Made by a program: the position numbers and the translations under genes | Notes under the pieces: generated by a model | Databases searched by the model: none | What the model saw: the letters and a program-made list of their open reading frames with translations, nothing else | Told to the model about the DNA's origin: nothing | Shown here: piece by piece, positions 24,042 to 34,359 of the stretch | Numbering within the stretch: position 1 is the stretch's first letter | How the letters are laid out: each line of letters opens with the position of its first letter | NCBI GenBank assembly: GCA_963742535.1 | Contig: CAVUMC010000002.1 | Span: 2,480,001-2,544,000, forward strand | From: VRUE01 sp963742535 | GTDB lineage: Bacteria; Actinomycetota; Thermoleophilia; Solirubrobacterales; 70-9 | Direction of reading: 5' to 3' | DNA length: 64,000 nt

Positions 24042-26759
24042 ATGGCACGCTTACTGCTGGACGACGGCAGAGTGGCAACAGTCGTCTGGCCGCTGGAGCG
24101 GTTTCTGGAAGCGATGAAGTTCGCCTTCGTGCCGCTGGTGATCATCGGACTCAGCTTTTCGGCGATCAGCTCGCTGGGCGTGTCCTCAAACCCCTCTCTC
24201 GGCGAGATTGCCCTCAAGCTCGTCGTCCCGGCGCTCGCCATCGTCTGTGCCGTGCTGCTGCAGACGTCAGGTGCAGGCAGCTGGGCCAATCGAGCGGTCG
24301 CTCGAGTGCACAGGCAGATAGCACTGCGATGCGACCACGACTACTCCGCGGAGCATGGCACCGGAAACCTGGCGTGCCGACTAACGCCCGATGTGTTTCA
24401 GGCCCCGGTGTTCGACTATCGGCAGCAGTCGCGGGTGGTCTCGGTGCTCGCGGAGGCATGCAACGCCGAGGAGTCTGGGCAGTACTGGTTTGTTCAGGGC
24501 AGCAGCGGCACTGGAAAGACCCGCACTGGCTTGCGCCTTGTACAGAGGCTCGTTCGAGATCCGGACCTGTTCGAGCTTGGCACTCGCTGTTACCTCTACG
24601 ACTTCAGCGACTCGCCGGCAGTGCAGCGCAGGCTGCGGGCCCACCTCAAGTCCGATCGCCATGACGATGCCGTCGTCCTAATCGACAATTTCCAACTCGT
24701 CAAGCCAAAACTGCTCCGCGCGCTGACGAACAGGCTGGTTGGGGAAGAAGGTCGTGGGGGTGAGCGCCTAATGGTCTTCATGGCTAGAGAGGCCGGGGCT
24801 TGGAACCTCAGTCCCGGGCGAGACGTTCGCCTCCTTTCAGAGGCGAAGGCAGCTCACCGCTACTACGAGCTGGAGGGACCTTCGTCGATTGACGTCGTCA
24901 AGGAAATTGCTGACATCGACGGTGAGGCAGCGCGGCTCATCGGAGATCTGAGCCCGCCTGGGCTTGCGTCGGCGGCGCAACTTCACCTTGCGCAGGTGGT
25001 AGCGCGCAATTGTTCTCTTCCGGCCGAGGCAAAGGATGTAATTTGCCTACTGCTAGGGCAGGGCGATTCCGTCAGGCCAGAGAACGTCCGCATGCTGGCT
25101 CTCCTTACTGCCGTCGCGATGCATCGGGGTGTCTTCTCACGGCGATCTCTTTGGAGGGCCATTCGAGTCGCCGTTCGGTCTGGCGAAGAAGACGGGCCGA
25201 TGGAGGTGCTGCAAATGGCGTCAACCTTCAGGCGATTTCATCGGATTGGCCTTGTGCCCAAGATTCGGGCCGGTGGAACTCGCTATCTCTTCCATGAGGA
25301 CATCGCACGTCAATGCATAGACACCCTCGCTGACGATCCGCTGTTTGCTGACACCTTCGAAGCGGTAGGGGCAGCAAGGCTGAAGCGCCTGGAGGGGACG
25401 CCTGAAAACGCTTTGCGAGCCTGGTTGGTGGGATCTGAGATAGGTGATCAGAAGGCGCTCGCATCCCAATTCGAAGTCGCCCTCCGACATGGTGCGTATC
25501 AACGCATGGAGCAATGCCTCAGTCGAGCAAGACAGAGGTACGACTTCAATGAATCGACTCTGTCTCAGTTGGCAATCTTGCTCGATCGGACCGGCGAATT
25601 TGCCGAGTCGAGAAAGCTCTTTGCAGATGAGCTGAGCGGCGACGCGGATCGTCCGACCGACCTCGCTGCCCTCTTCGCCACCAGCCGCCTCGAGGCCAAT
25701 CACCAGCACGAATACCAGGCCGACCTGCAGGTCCTCATCACGAGTCCAGATCCACTTGTCTCCATCGTCGGCGACTATTGGAAGATTCACATCGAAGCCC
25801 ACCTCGGGATCTTCAAGCCAGATCGCCTTAAGTCTCTGACAGCGATGGCCTACGAGCACCTCGATGGCGGCGACGCCTACTGGCAGTTGCACTCAATTAC
25901 GCGTATGTACTTCGACTCGCTACGCCATCTGTATCTCACCGGCGAGGATGCTGCGCCTGCATTTACGTGGCAGCAAGACCCAAGCTTGAGCGAATACCTG
26001 AGGCAAATGCCCACTTATGATGCTTCGAGCATCCTGTACACACGGGCCCACCTGGTAGGTCACACCTTTATTCCGCGCCTCGCCATCTTCGGCCAGAAGA
26101 TATCCAGCAATGATGCGGCCATAGCCAGACTGAGAGCAGACGAGGTTTCTACCGTGGACGACCTGATCACAGCGGCCCAGCGACTATACCGTCGAGCCCG
26201 AGACGAGTTCTGGCTCTATGGTGACCGCGAGGAGCGCTACCTCCAAGCCGAAATCCTTAATGCGATGATGATCGAGGCTGATTTCGATCTGGATAATCTG
26301 GATCAACCCCTCGACGAATATGAGCAATTCATAGTCGATGGTGAACAGAGCATGCTTGCCAGCTACCCATCTCTTTATCGCTTTCGCCGCGACATGCTCG
26401 GGTATTTCCGGAGCCTGTTGGATCCCCAAGCGATCGACTCGGTCAATGCCAAGCATCACCTGCAGGAAGCAGAGATGCGGCTACAGTTGATCGCTGACCT
26501 CGACACAGAGGCAGGGAACGTCTATGGGCAGCTCAGGGCGGAGCTTTTGGGACTTCTGCTGAGAGAGCTCAAGAGGATCGAGCCTGGCGAGATGGCGCTG
26601 GATCTCGATGGTACGAAGCTGGATGCCATGGCTAAGCGCATTGAGTCGTATCGCTATGGCTTCGAGAAAAAACTCCTCAGTCATTTGGCCGGGCGCGGAT
26701 CAGTATCCATGCCGGAATTCCGAGATATTTTTCGCTTCTACCCGTTCGTCAACCAGTAA
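24042..26759 (+). CDS. Membrane-anchored STAND-like P-loop ATPase
   Basis: 905 residues, family not recognised. Two hydrophobic segments (about 24-44 and 57-75) anchor it; then a P-loop NTPase with Walker A GSSGTGKT (153-160) and Walker B VVLIDNF (211-217), followed by helical regions and, from about residue 440, a long alpha-helical, TPR-like array. The order sensor/anchor, NTPase, helical repeats is that of STAND signalling ATPases and several antiphage proteins. Lower GC and different codon use from its neighbours suggest transfer. Start ATG 24042 lies just inside the left inverted repeat; the 3' end overlaps the SHMT-like gene by 22 nt on the opposite strand. Confidence 0.7.
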   Translation: MARLLLDDGRVATVVWPLERFLEAMKFAFVPLVIIGLSFSAISSLGVSSNPSLGEIALKLVVPALAIVCAVLLQTSGAGSWANRAVARVHRQIALRCDHDYSAEHGTGNLACRLTPDVFQAPVFDYRQQSRVVSVLAEACNAEESGQYWFVQGSSGTGKTRTGLRLVQRLVRDPDLFELGTRCYLYDFSDSPAVQRRLRAHLKSDRHDDAVVLIDNFQLVKPKLLRALTNRLVGEEGRGGERLMVFMAREAGAWNLSPGRDVRLLSEAKAAHRYYELEGPSSIDVVKEIADIDGEAARLIGDLSPPGLASAAQLHLAQVVARNCSLPAEAKDVICLLLGQGDSVRPENVRMLALLTAVAMHRGVFSRRSLWRAIRVAVRSGEEDGPMEVLQMASTFRRFHRIGLVPKIRAGGTRYLFHEDIARQCIDTLADDPLFADTFEAVGAARLKRLEGTPENALRAWLVGSEIGDQKALASQFEVALRHGAYQRMEQCLSRARQRYDFNESTLSQLAILLDRTGEFAESRKLFADELSGDADRPTDLAALFATSRLEANHQHEYQADLQVLITSPDPLVSIVGDYWKIHIEAHLGIFKPDRLKSLTAMAYEHLDGGDAYWQLHSITRMYFDSLRHLYLTGEDAAPAFTWQQDPSLSEYLRQMPTYDASSILYTRAHLVGHTFIPRLAIFGQKISSNDAAIARLRADEVSTVDDLITAAQRLYRRARDEFWLYGDREERYLQAEILNAMMIEADFDLDNLDQPLDEYEQFIVDGEQSMLASYPSLYRFRRDMLGYFRSLLDPQAIDSVNAKHHLQEAEMRLQLIADLDTEAGNVYGQLRAELLGLLLRELKRIEPGEMALDLDGTKLDAMAKRIESYRYGFEKKLLSHLAGRGSVSMPEFRDIFRFYPFVNQ

Positions 26760-27997
26760 GGCGAAGGCAAGATGGCGTCCGCAGCGGCGGCGCGTGCCAG
26801 GACACCTACCTTTTGCCGCAGGAGCCGACTTTCGTCACCCCCGAAAACCCGAGCAATGATCTCTGCCAGCTCGTCCATATGAGCTGAGCCAAGGCCGGCG
26901 ACTGCGGAGAAGGTAGTTCCCAGTCGCAGGCCATAGCCCAAGCCATAAGGCAGCTTTCGGTAATTGGTGTGGATGCGCATCCTTGCCAGCCCCTGGTATT
27001 GCTCGAAGGCCTCGCTTTGCTTGCTGGCTCGGATCCATATGTGATGGGTCGCGGGCCAGTCTGGCTGACCTTGAGAGGAGCGCTGAAGCACCGGCACATC
27101 TCTGTAGGCGAGCTGTAATTCGAGAGCCACGGCCGTCTCCAGCAAGCGTAAGGCGAAGCTCTCCAGCCATTGACGACGGAGCATGGCCAATCCAACCAGA
27201 TAGGTGTTCTCGGCATGGGAGCTGGAGACAAGCGTGCCCAGCCCCTTGACGAGGCGCTCCCATAGATCGTCTGCGTTGCGGGCGACGATTCCAGCCTTCT
27301 GGGGGCCAGGGAAGCTCTTGTGGAGTGAGAAGAGCATCAGGTCGAACCCCCAGTCAAAGGGGTTCGGGTAGCGACCCGTGACTATTGGTGTCACGTACTG
27401 TGAGGCATCAAATATGGTGATCGGTCCATCGAGGCTTCCGAGGAATGAGAAATCCTCGAAGCGAAGTCCCTCGCTGCGATCGACAAAGATGAAGTCCGGC
27501 GTCTGTCCTTCAAGCAGCTCGAGCGTCGCCGCGCGGTCGATGCACAACCTGTCGTAGTCGATCGGAATATCGACGGTCTGGAGCCCGAGACGTTCGAGAA
27601 TTGCGTGAGTGCTGAAATGGCCCCCTGCTTCCTCAGGCAGCAGCATCACGGTCTGGCCGATACTGCTGATGCTCATGAATACAGCCGCATGGGCCTGCAA
27701 TCCCGCTAGCAGTCGCAACGAGCTATCCGCCCCGCCGAAAGCCTTGGCAACGAGGGCGTGGATCGCCGCGATGTCCCTTCCCGCAGCCTCTCTTCCTCCG
27801 AACAGAATCAGCGCGTCCTGGCTCGCCCTGTCATCACGAACCTTGTCGGTTAGATAAAGCCCATGCAGGAAGGCGGTGTGCTCCCTGTCGGCCAAGATGA
27901 ACGGCAGGCTGTCGACCGGCGTAAGCACGACGGAGGAGCTGAGGTCTTGCCTTTGTTGCGACAGCGACTCGAGCAGTGCCTCGCGATCGATTGCCAA
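26738..27997 (-). CDS. SHMT-like fold-type-I PLP enzyme
   Basis: 419 residues from TTG 27997. Features of the serine hydroxymethyltransferase group: GGHFSTH (about 125-131, stacking histidine), FDASQ with D197 for the pyridine nitrogen, and the PLP lysine K227 in FSLHKSFPGPQKAG. Near the C-terminus YGLRLGTT matches the SHMT substrate-carboxylate arginine region. The folate-binding parts of true SHMT are poorly matched, so an SHMT-related aldolase, transaldolase or hydroxymethyl transferase is more likely than housekeeping GlyA. Transcribed from the recombinase side; starts 5 nt inside the right inverted repeat. Confidence 0.75.
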   Translation of the reverse strand: MAIDREALLESLSQQRQDLSSSVVLTPVDSLPFILADREHTAFLHGLYLTDKVRDDRASQDALILFGGREAAGRDIAAIHALVAKAFGGADSSLRLLAGLQAHAAVFMSISSIGQTVMLLPEEAGGHFSTHAILERLGLQTVDIPIDYDRLCIDRAATLELLEGQTPDFIFVDRSEGLRFEDFSFLGSLDGPITIFDASQYVTPIVTGRYPNPFDWGFDLMLFSLHKSFPGPQKAGIVARNADDLWERLVKGLGTLVSSSHAENTYLVGLAMLRRQWLESFALRLLETAVALELQLAYRDVPVLQRSSQGQPDWPATHHIWIRASKQSEAFEQYQGLARMRIHTNYRKLPYGLGYGLRLGTTFSAVAGLGSAHMDELAEIIARVFGGDESRLLRQKVGVLARAAAADAILPSPYWLTNG

Positions 27998-28001
27998 GGC
28001 T

Positions 28002-28020
28002 GATAATTCCTAGTTATCGC
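28002..28020 (-). repeat. Right copy of 19-bp inverted repeat (IRR)
   Basis: Reverse complement of the 24022-24040 copy, no mismatch. It provides the TAA stop codon of the recombinase gene (28014-28016) and lies 5 nt from the TTG start of the SHMT-like gene, with AGGA as a possible ribosome-binding site. Confidence 0.85.
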
Positions 28021-28967
28021 GCCTCTGTGACCCTCCCGAGGACGTCGGCGTCGGAGACGACGCGTTTGAGCGCTCTGTCTGAGACGTGGGTGTAGATCTC
28101 GGTTGTGCTGAGGCTCGCGTGGCCGAGAAGCCGCTGGATGTAGCGGATGTCGACGCCCGCCTCGATCAGCTGGGTGGCCGCGGTGTGGCGCAGCATGTGT
28201 GGGGTGACTCGCGTCGAAAGCCCTGCGGCCGCTCCGGCTTTGGCCAGTCTCGATCGCATTGCCGCCGGAGTCAGCGGCTCGTGGCGGAGATTGAAGAGGA
28301 GTCGTTGATGTCGAGGGGCCAGTGCACGGCGCACCTCGAGATAGGTCTCGGTCAGATTGGAGATCCAGTCATTCGTAAGAAAGACCTGCCGCTCGCGCCG
28401 TCCCTTGCCGACTAGGCGCATCGTCCGGGCTGGCAGGTCGATGTCCTGGCAGCGGAGGCCGACGACCTCGTGGACACGCACGCCGGTGGCAACCATTAAG
28501 GCGCAGGCGAGGAGCGTGGTCGACTCGTGGGGCCTTTCTTCAACTGGCCACGGCTCGAGGGGCCGATTGCCTTTGATCCCGGCCGCGTCTTTTAAAAAGC
28601 GCAAGAGCCGATCGAGCTCGTGCGTCTGCAGGACGCGGGGCAACTTCCGCGAGCGACCAAGTGGCGAGATCGAGGCGGAGCTCGAAGGATTCGCCTCAAT
28701 CAGTCCTTGAGAGGTCATCCACGCGCAGAATCCGCGGATCGCCGACACGCGGCGCCGCAAGGTCGCGGGAGAAAGGCCGGCTTCCTTCTGGGTCTCCAGG
28801 AAGGAGACGATGTCGTCTGGGGCGACGTCATAGGCGCATGCATTGCCGCCCAGATGGCGGACAAAGCCGGCGAGATCTCCGGAGTACGCACGAATCGTGT
28901 GAGGCGACAGATCTCTCGTCGCGCGCAGGGAGCGGATGTAACGCCGTTGGGCTTCTTTTATCTGCAA
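28014..28967 (-). CDS. Tyrosine recombinase (XerC/XerD-like)
   Basis: 317 residues from TTG 28967. N-terminal SAM-like core-binding domain (about 1-95) and catalytic domain with R in ATGVRVHEV, HxxR in HMLRHTAA, the second histidine in LLGHASLSTTEIYTH, and the nucleophilic tyrosine in the same block. Catalysis looks intact. A short insertion near residue 135 (LEPWPVEERPHES) is unusual for XerD. Its stop lies in the right inverted repeat and the next gene is the SHMT-like enzyme, 17 nt on, which argues for a dedicated local recombinase rather than chromosomal Xer. Confidence 0.88.
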   Translation of the reverse strand: MQIKEAQRRYIRSLRATRDLSPHTIRAYSGDLAGFVRHLGGNACAYDVAPDDIVSFLETQKEAGLSPATLRRRVSAIRGFCAWMTSQGLIEANPSSSASISPLGRSRKLPRVLQTHELDRLLRFLKDAAGIKGNRPLEPWPVEERPHESTTLLACALMVATGVRVHEVVGLRCQDIDLPARTMRLVGKGRRERQVFLTNDWISNLTETYLEVRRALAPRHQRLLFNLRHEPLTPAAMRSRLAKAGAAAGLSTRVTPHMLRHTAATQLIEAGVDIRYIQRLLGHASLSTTEIYTHVSDRALKRVVSDADVLGRVTEAR

Positions 28968-29111
28968 GTCGGATCTCGTATCCGCGTCAGTAGCAAGCCG
29001 TTTGCAGGTCGGTTCTCATAGCCTCTAACTGGACATACGAGAGAACTCGTGCATCGCCACCGCCGGGGGCGCGATGTGCCGGGGCGCTCGCAGAGCGTGT
29101 AGAACCGCGCT

Positions 29112-30145
29112 GTGGAATTTCAGGTCCCGATTGTTCAGGCGCCGATGGCGGGCGGTCCTTCGACCCCCGCCTTGGCGGCCGCGGTTTGCGAGGCGGGTGG
29201 CTTTGGCTTTCTCGCCGCCGGCTACAGGTCGGCGGAGGAAATGCACGAGGAGGTTGCCGGTTTGCGCGAGCTCACGAGCCGACCCTTCGGCGTCAACGTC
29301 TTCATGCCCTCTGGTGAACCTGCCGATCCGGGGATCGTTGAGGCCTACACCCGGCGGCTTGCGCCTCTCGCTGAGCAGGCGGGGGTGGATCTCGGCGAGC
29401 CTCGCTTCGAGGACGACGAATTCGAGGCGAAGTGCTCGTCGCTCGTCGAGGACCCGCCCGCGGTGGTTTCGTTCACCTTTGGTTGCCCGGAGGATGAGCT
29501 AGTCGAAGAGCTGTGTGCGGCCGGCGCGGAGGTGTGGGTGACCGTCACCGACCCGGCGGAGGCCGTGGCTGCGGCCAAGGCCGGCGCCGACGCGCTTGTC
29601 GTGCAGGGGGCCGAGGCCGGGGGGCACCGGGGCTCCTTCGTCGATCGTCCCGGGCGGGTCGAGTACGGCCTGCTGGCGCTGTTGCAGCTGGTGCGCGCAG
29701 AGGTCGAGCTGCCGCTGATCGCCTCGGGCGGGATCGCGACCGGCGCCGGTCTCGCCGCGGCGCTGGCTGCGGGTGCCGCGGCAGCGCAGCTCGGCACGGC
29801 GTTCATGCTCTGTCCGGAGGCAGACACCTCTCCGGCTCACAGGGAGGCGCTCGCCTCGGCCCGGCCGACCGGCCTCACCCGGGCCTTCTCCGGCCGGCTG
29901 GCACGCGGGATCGTCAACCGGTTGCAGGGAGAGCACAGCGACGCCGCGCCGCTCGCCTACCCCCAGGTCCACCACCTCACCTCGCCGCTACGAGCCCACG
30001 GCCGCAAGGTGGGCGACGAGAACGTGATCAATCTCTGGTCGGGAGAGGTGCATGCGCTGGCCGAAGCGCGCCCCGCTGCCGAGGTGGTGGCGAAGCTCGA
30101 CCGCGAGGCGCGCGAGGCGTTGCTGCGAGTACGGTCCCGGGCGCA

Positions 30146-30149
<4 letters not shown>
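29112..30149 (+). CDS. Nitronate monooxygenase / FMN-dependent NMO family
   Basis: 345 residues from GTG 29112. TIM-barrel flavoprotein: VPIVQAPMAGG at the start, GGFGFLAAGYRS, GADALVVQGAEAGGHRG with the conserved histidine near residue 175, LIASGGIATG and AAAAQLGTAFMLCPE for FMN phosphate binding. It oxidises alkyl nitronates or related propionate-3-nitronate. Stop and start overlap the acyl-CoA dehydrogenase gene (ATGA), so the pair is co-expressed. Confidence 0.88.
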
Positions 30150-31312
<1,163 letters not shown>

Positions 31313-31431
31313 TAGGGCTTGACGGGCTTCGCCAAGCTCCTACCCAACTGGACAAAGAGGAGAGGGAACTTGTTCCGCTCGGAACGTTCTCCGGTGGTGG
31401 GAGCGGCCGGCCCGGCCCCGAAGCCCGTGGA

Positions 31432-32100
31432 ATGCAAAACACATTCCGCCTCACCTACGCGAACGTCGTTTCAACTCTGGCCCTGTTCCTTGTCCTCGGG
31501 GGCGGCGCCGCCTACGCGGCCAGCAATGTCCGCTCTGGAGACATCGCTCCTGGCGCGGTCAGGACACCCGACATCTTCAAGCGAGCGGTGACCAGCGGCA
31601 AGCTGGCGGTGGGCGCGGTGCGCAGCAACCAGATCGCCAGTGGTGCGGTCGGGTCAGGGCAGATCGGCGCCGCCGCGGTCAAGCCCTCGAACCTCGAATT
31701 CCCGGTCTTCTACGCAGCCAGTCCCAAAGGTGGCTCCGCGCCGGTGACCCAGGGCCCCGATCCCTACCCGCTTTCCAACGACACTTGGACCCAGCAGCCC
31801 GGTGAGATCGACGTGGTCTTCGGCAGCGCGGCTGGGACTCTTGCCTACGACGGTTCCGGCTCAGGTTCCTGCCGGGTCTTCATCGAAGTCAATATCAACG
31901 GCCAGCAGGTGGGCGGCGGCGAACTCTCGACCGATTCGACCACGCCGCAGCGGGTTGAACAGAGCGTCGGCGCCCAGCCCCAGATCGATCCGGTGTCCCC
32001 GAAGGAGAACCGGCTGACCGCGCGGACCGCCTCGAACGGCGCCTGCACCTCAGGCTCGACCGTCGACTCGACCCGCTTCCGCGCGCTCGCCTTCGGCTAG
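31432..32100 (+). CDS. Secreted/surface protein of thermoleophilial type
   Basis: 222 residues. The N-terminus FRLTYANVVSTLALFLVLGG is a signal or anchor helix typical of a large paralogous group in Solirubrobacterales. Next comes a collagen-spacer-like run of short alanine/glycine repeats (SGDIAPGAVRT, SGKLAVGAVRS, ASGAVGSGQIG, 34-80) and a C-terminal beta-rich domain with a cysteine pair (GSCRVF and GACTSG). Probably an extracellular surface protein; no enzymatic motif. Single gene, convergent with the MMPL exporter. Confidence 0.7.
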   Translation: MQNTFRLTYANVVSTLALFLVLGGGAAYAASNVRSGDIAPGAVRTPDIFKRAVTSGKLAVGAVRSNQIASGAVGSGQIGAAAVKPSNLEFPVFYAASPKGGSAPVTQGPDPYPLSNDTWTQQPGEIDVVFGSAAGTLAYDGSGSGSCRVFIEVNINGQQVGGGELSTDSTTPQRVEQSVGAQPQIDPVSPKENRLTARTASNGACTSGSTVDSTRFRALAFG

Positions 32101-32113
32101 GGGCCGCGTCCAA

Positions 32114-34261
32114 CTAGGGGCGGCCCTCTGCCACTTGCGGTCCGCTCTCGACCTCAATTTCCGGAAGCACCCGCTTGAGCCAGTCCGGGCACCACCAGTT
32201 GCGGCTGCCGAGCAGCTGCATCACCGCCGGCACGAGGACCATTCGGACCACAGTGGCGTCGAGGAAGATCGCCGCGGCGAGGCCGATCCCGAAGAGCTTG
32301 AGGAAGACTTCGGGTGAGGCGACGAAGGCGAGGAAGACGACGACCATGATCGCCGCCGCCGCGGTGATCACGCGCGCGGTCTTGGCCAGGCCGTCGGCCA
32401 CCGCGCGCCTGGTGTCGTGGTCCTTGAGGTACTCCTCGCGGATGCGGGAGACGAGGAAGACCTCGTAGTCCATCGAGAGGCCGAAGAGGATCGCGAACAT
32501 CATCACCGGCATGAACGGTGCGATTGGCACTTCGTGGTCGATCCCGATCAGTTCGCCGACCGCGCCACCCTGGGCGACCAGGGTCATCACGCCGTAGGCG
32601 GCGCTGACCGAGAGCAGGTTCATCACCGCCGCCTTGAGCGAGATCAGTGGGGAGTGGAAGGCGAACAGCAGCAGCAGGAAGGAGAGCCCGACCACGCCGA
32701 CGATGAAGAGCGGCATGCGGCCGGTGATGTACTTGCTCTGGTCCTCCAGCGCCGGCGTCACGCCGCCGAGCCTGGTCACCACGCCCGAGCCTTCGAGCGC
32801 ATCGGGGATCACGGTGTGGCGCAGGTGGTCGACGAGATCGGTCGTCGCCGCGTCCTGGGGCGACGTGGTGGGGATCACGGTGAAGAGCGCCGCGGTCCCC
32901 TGCGAGTTGAAGCGCGGTGGCGCGACGTAGGCGATTCCCGGGTCTTGGCGCAGCTGCGTCGTCAGGTTGTCGACCGCCGCGCGCGCTCCTGGGTCGGGCA
33001 GTTCGGCGGCGATCACCAGCGGGCCGTTGGCGCCGGGGCCGAAGCCCTCGCTGATCAAGTCGTAGGCCTGGCGGGTCATCGTGCCCGGTTTGTCGTTGCC
33101 GGCGTCGGGGAAGCCGAGGCGCATGCCCAGGGCCGGTGCGGCCAGGGCGAGCAGGACCGCGGTGGCGACGATCGCCGCGGTCCAGGGCCGCCGCTGAACG
33201 GCGTGGCTCCAGCGGGCGGCGGGGGAGTCGCTGCTCCCTTCCTTCTCCAGCCGGCGGCCGAGGAAGGGGATGCGCAGGCGGTCGACCTTGGGGCCGAGGT
33301 AGGAGAGCAGCGCCGGCAGCAGCGTGATCGAGGCCAGCATCACGACCAGCACCGCAAGTGAGGCGGAGATCGCCACCCCGTACATGTAGGGGAGGCCGGT
33401 GAGGAAGAGCCCGAGCACTGCGATCACCACGGTGCTGCCGGCGATCAGCACGCTGCGACCGGCTGTGGAGACCGCCTCGACGACGGCGTCATGGCGGTCC
33501 TTGCCGGCGCGCATCGCTGCCCGGAAGCGGGTGAGGACGAGCAGCGAGTAGTCGATGCCGACGCCAATCCCGATCAGGCCCGAGACCGCGGTGGTCCAGT
33601 TGGGAACGTCGATCACGTTGGCGAGCAGGGCGATCAGGCCACCCGAGGAGATGCCCAGGCCGACCAGGGCGATCAGCAGCGGCAGGCCCGCCGCGACCAG
33701 CGAGCCGAAGGCGATCAGCAGCACGATCGCGGCGCCGAGGAAGCCGAGCCCCTCGGGGCTGGTCTGTTCCTGCGCGGCGTAGATCGGTTCGCCGCCGAGC
33801 TCGATCTGCACGCCGGCGCCGTCGTTGTCTTCAGCCGCCGCGATCAGCTCTTCGCCCTGCTTCTTCTTGACCTCCCAGCCCGGCACGTTGAGCGGCAGCG
33901 TCGCGGTCGCGATCGTGCCGTCTTTGGAGACCCGGACCGCCGAGCGCCGCTCGACGTGTTCGACCTTTTCAGCTTGGCTGAAGAAGGCGTCCATTTTCCG
34001 CTTGGTCGCCGGGTTGGAGACTCCCTGCGGGTTCTTCCAGACGACGTAAATTTCCTGACCCGAGTAGCCGCTGAATTCGCGCTCGGTGAATTCACTTGCC
34101 GCCTTCGACTCCGAACCCGGAGTGTTGTAGTCGGCGTGGAACTCGCCGGCGAGCGAGGAGCCAAGCCCAATCAGGACAACGGTAGCGACGATCCAGGCGA
34201 GGACCATGCGGCCACGACGGCGGTAGGCGATGTCGGCGAGGGAGGCGAGACGGCGGGTCAT
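32114..34261 (-). CDS. MMPL/RND-family exporter
   Basis: 715 residues with the two-fold RND design: TM1, an extracytoplasmic loop (about 40-165), five helices including LIGIGVGIDYSLLVLTRFR, a second loop (about 385-520) and five helices with LFGLSMDYEVFLVSRIREEY. The D-Y residue pairs in both repeats are the MMPL proton-relay positions. It exports lipids or drugs by proton antiport. Divergent from a MarR regulator with a dyad between, so likely MarR-controlled. Confidence 0.92.
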   Translation of the reverse strand: MTRRLASLADIAYRRRGRMVLAWIVATVVLIGLGSSLAGEFHADYNTPGSESKAASEFTEREFSGYSGQEIYVVWKNPQGVSNPATKRKMDAFFSQAEKVEHVERRSAVRVSKDGTIATATLPLNVPGWEVKKKQGEELIAAAEDNDGAGVQIELGGEPIYAAQEQTSPEGLGFLGAAIVLLIAFGSLVAAGLPLLIALVGLGISSGGLIALLANVIDVPNWTTAVSGLIGIGVGIDYSLLVLTRFRAAMRAGKDRHDAVVEAVSTAGRSVLIAGSTVVIAVLGLFLTGLPYMYGVAISASLAVLVVMLASITLLPALLSYLGPKVDRLRIPFLGRRLEKEGSSDSPAARWSHAVQRRPWTAAIVATAVLLALAAPALGMRLGFPDAGNDKPGTMTRQAYDLISEGFGPGANGPLVIAAELPDPGARAAVDNLTTQLRQDPGIAYVAPPRFNSQGTAALFTVIPTTSPQDAATTDLVDHLRHTVIPDALEGSGVVTRLGGVTPALEDQSKYITGRMPLFIVGVVGLSFLLLLFAFHSPLISLKAAVMNLLSVSAAYGVMTLVAQGGAVGELIGIDHEVPIAPFMPVMMFAILFGLSMDYEVFLVSRIREEYLKDHDTRRAVADGLAKTARVITAAAAIMVVVFLAFVASPEVFLKLFGIGLAAAIFLDATVVRMVLVPAVMQLLGSRNWWCPDWLKRVLPEIEVESGPQVAEGRP

Positions 34262-34293
34262 CGAGCGATCCTTTCTCTCGGTAAATTCGTTGC

Positions 34294-34307
34294 AACCTAG
34301 AAAGGTT
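34294..34307. promoter_or_regulatory. MarR-type dyad AACCT-AGAA-AGGTT
   Basis: A perfect 5-4-5 inverted repeat in the 98-bp gap between the divergent MMPL and MarR genes, close to the MMPL start. A MarR dimer bound here would repress the exporter. Assignment is inferred from position and symmetry. Confidence 0.45.
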
Positions 34308-34359
34308 TTGGGAGGAAACGATTCTTAGCAGAAAGCAAGGCGCTAGGCTTCGCGATCTT

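Larger units (their letters stand above)
24022..28020. mobile_element. Candidate invertible two-gene segment
   Basis: A 4.0-kb segment bounded by perfect 19-bp inverted repeats and containing only two convergent genes (ATPase + and SHMT-like -) whose stop ends overlap by 22 nt. A tyrosine recombinase gene abuts the right repeat from outside. Inversion would leave every reading frame intact, because the recombinase stop codon and both ribosome-binding sites lie in the repeat, and would exchange which gene is transcribed from the left promoter and which from the recombinase transcript. This is inference from geometry; no inverted form is seen here. Confidence 0.55.

Noticed and set aside
24022..28020. 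Inverted repeat as chance or plain transposon ends
   Set aside because: A 19-bp exact match at this distance is not expected by chance; no transposase, target-site duplication or second nested repeat is seen, so an insertion sequence is not supported.
28014..28967. Integron integrase
   Set aside because: It lacks the extra IntI-specific insertion near the catalytic patch, and the 19-bp repeats do not have the attC GTTRRRY core.
29513..30145. N-terminal extension of the acyl-CoA dehydrogenase
   Set aside because: Arginine-rich shadow of the nitronate monooxygenase gene; the ACAD starts at 30146 with an ATGA overlap.
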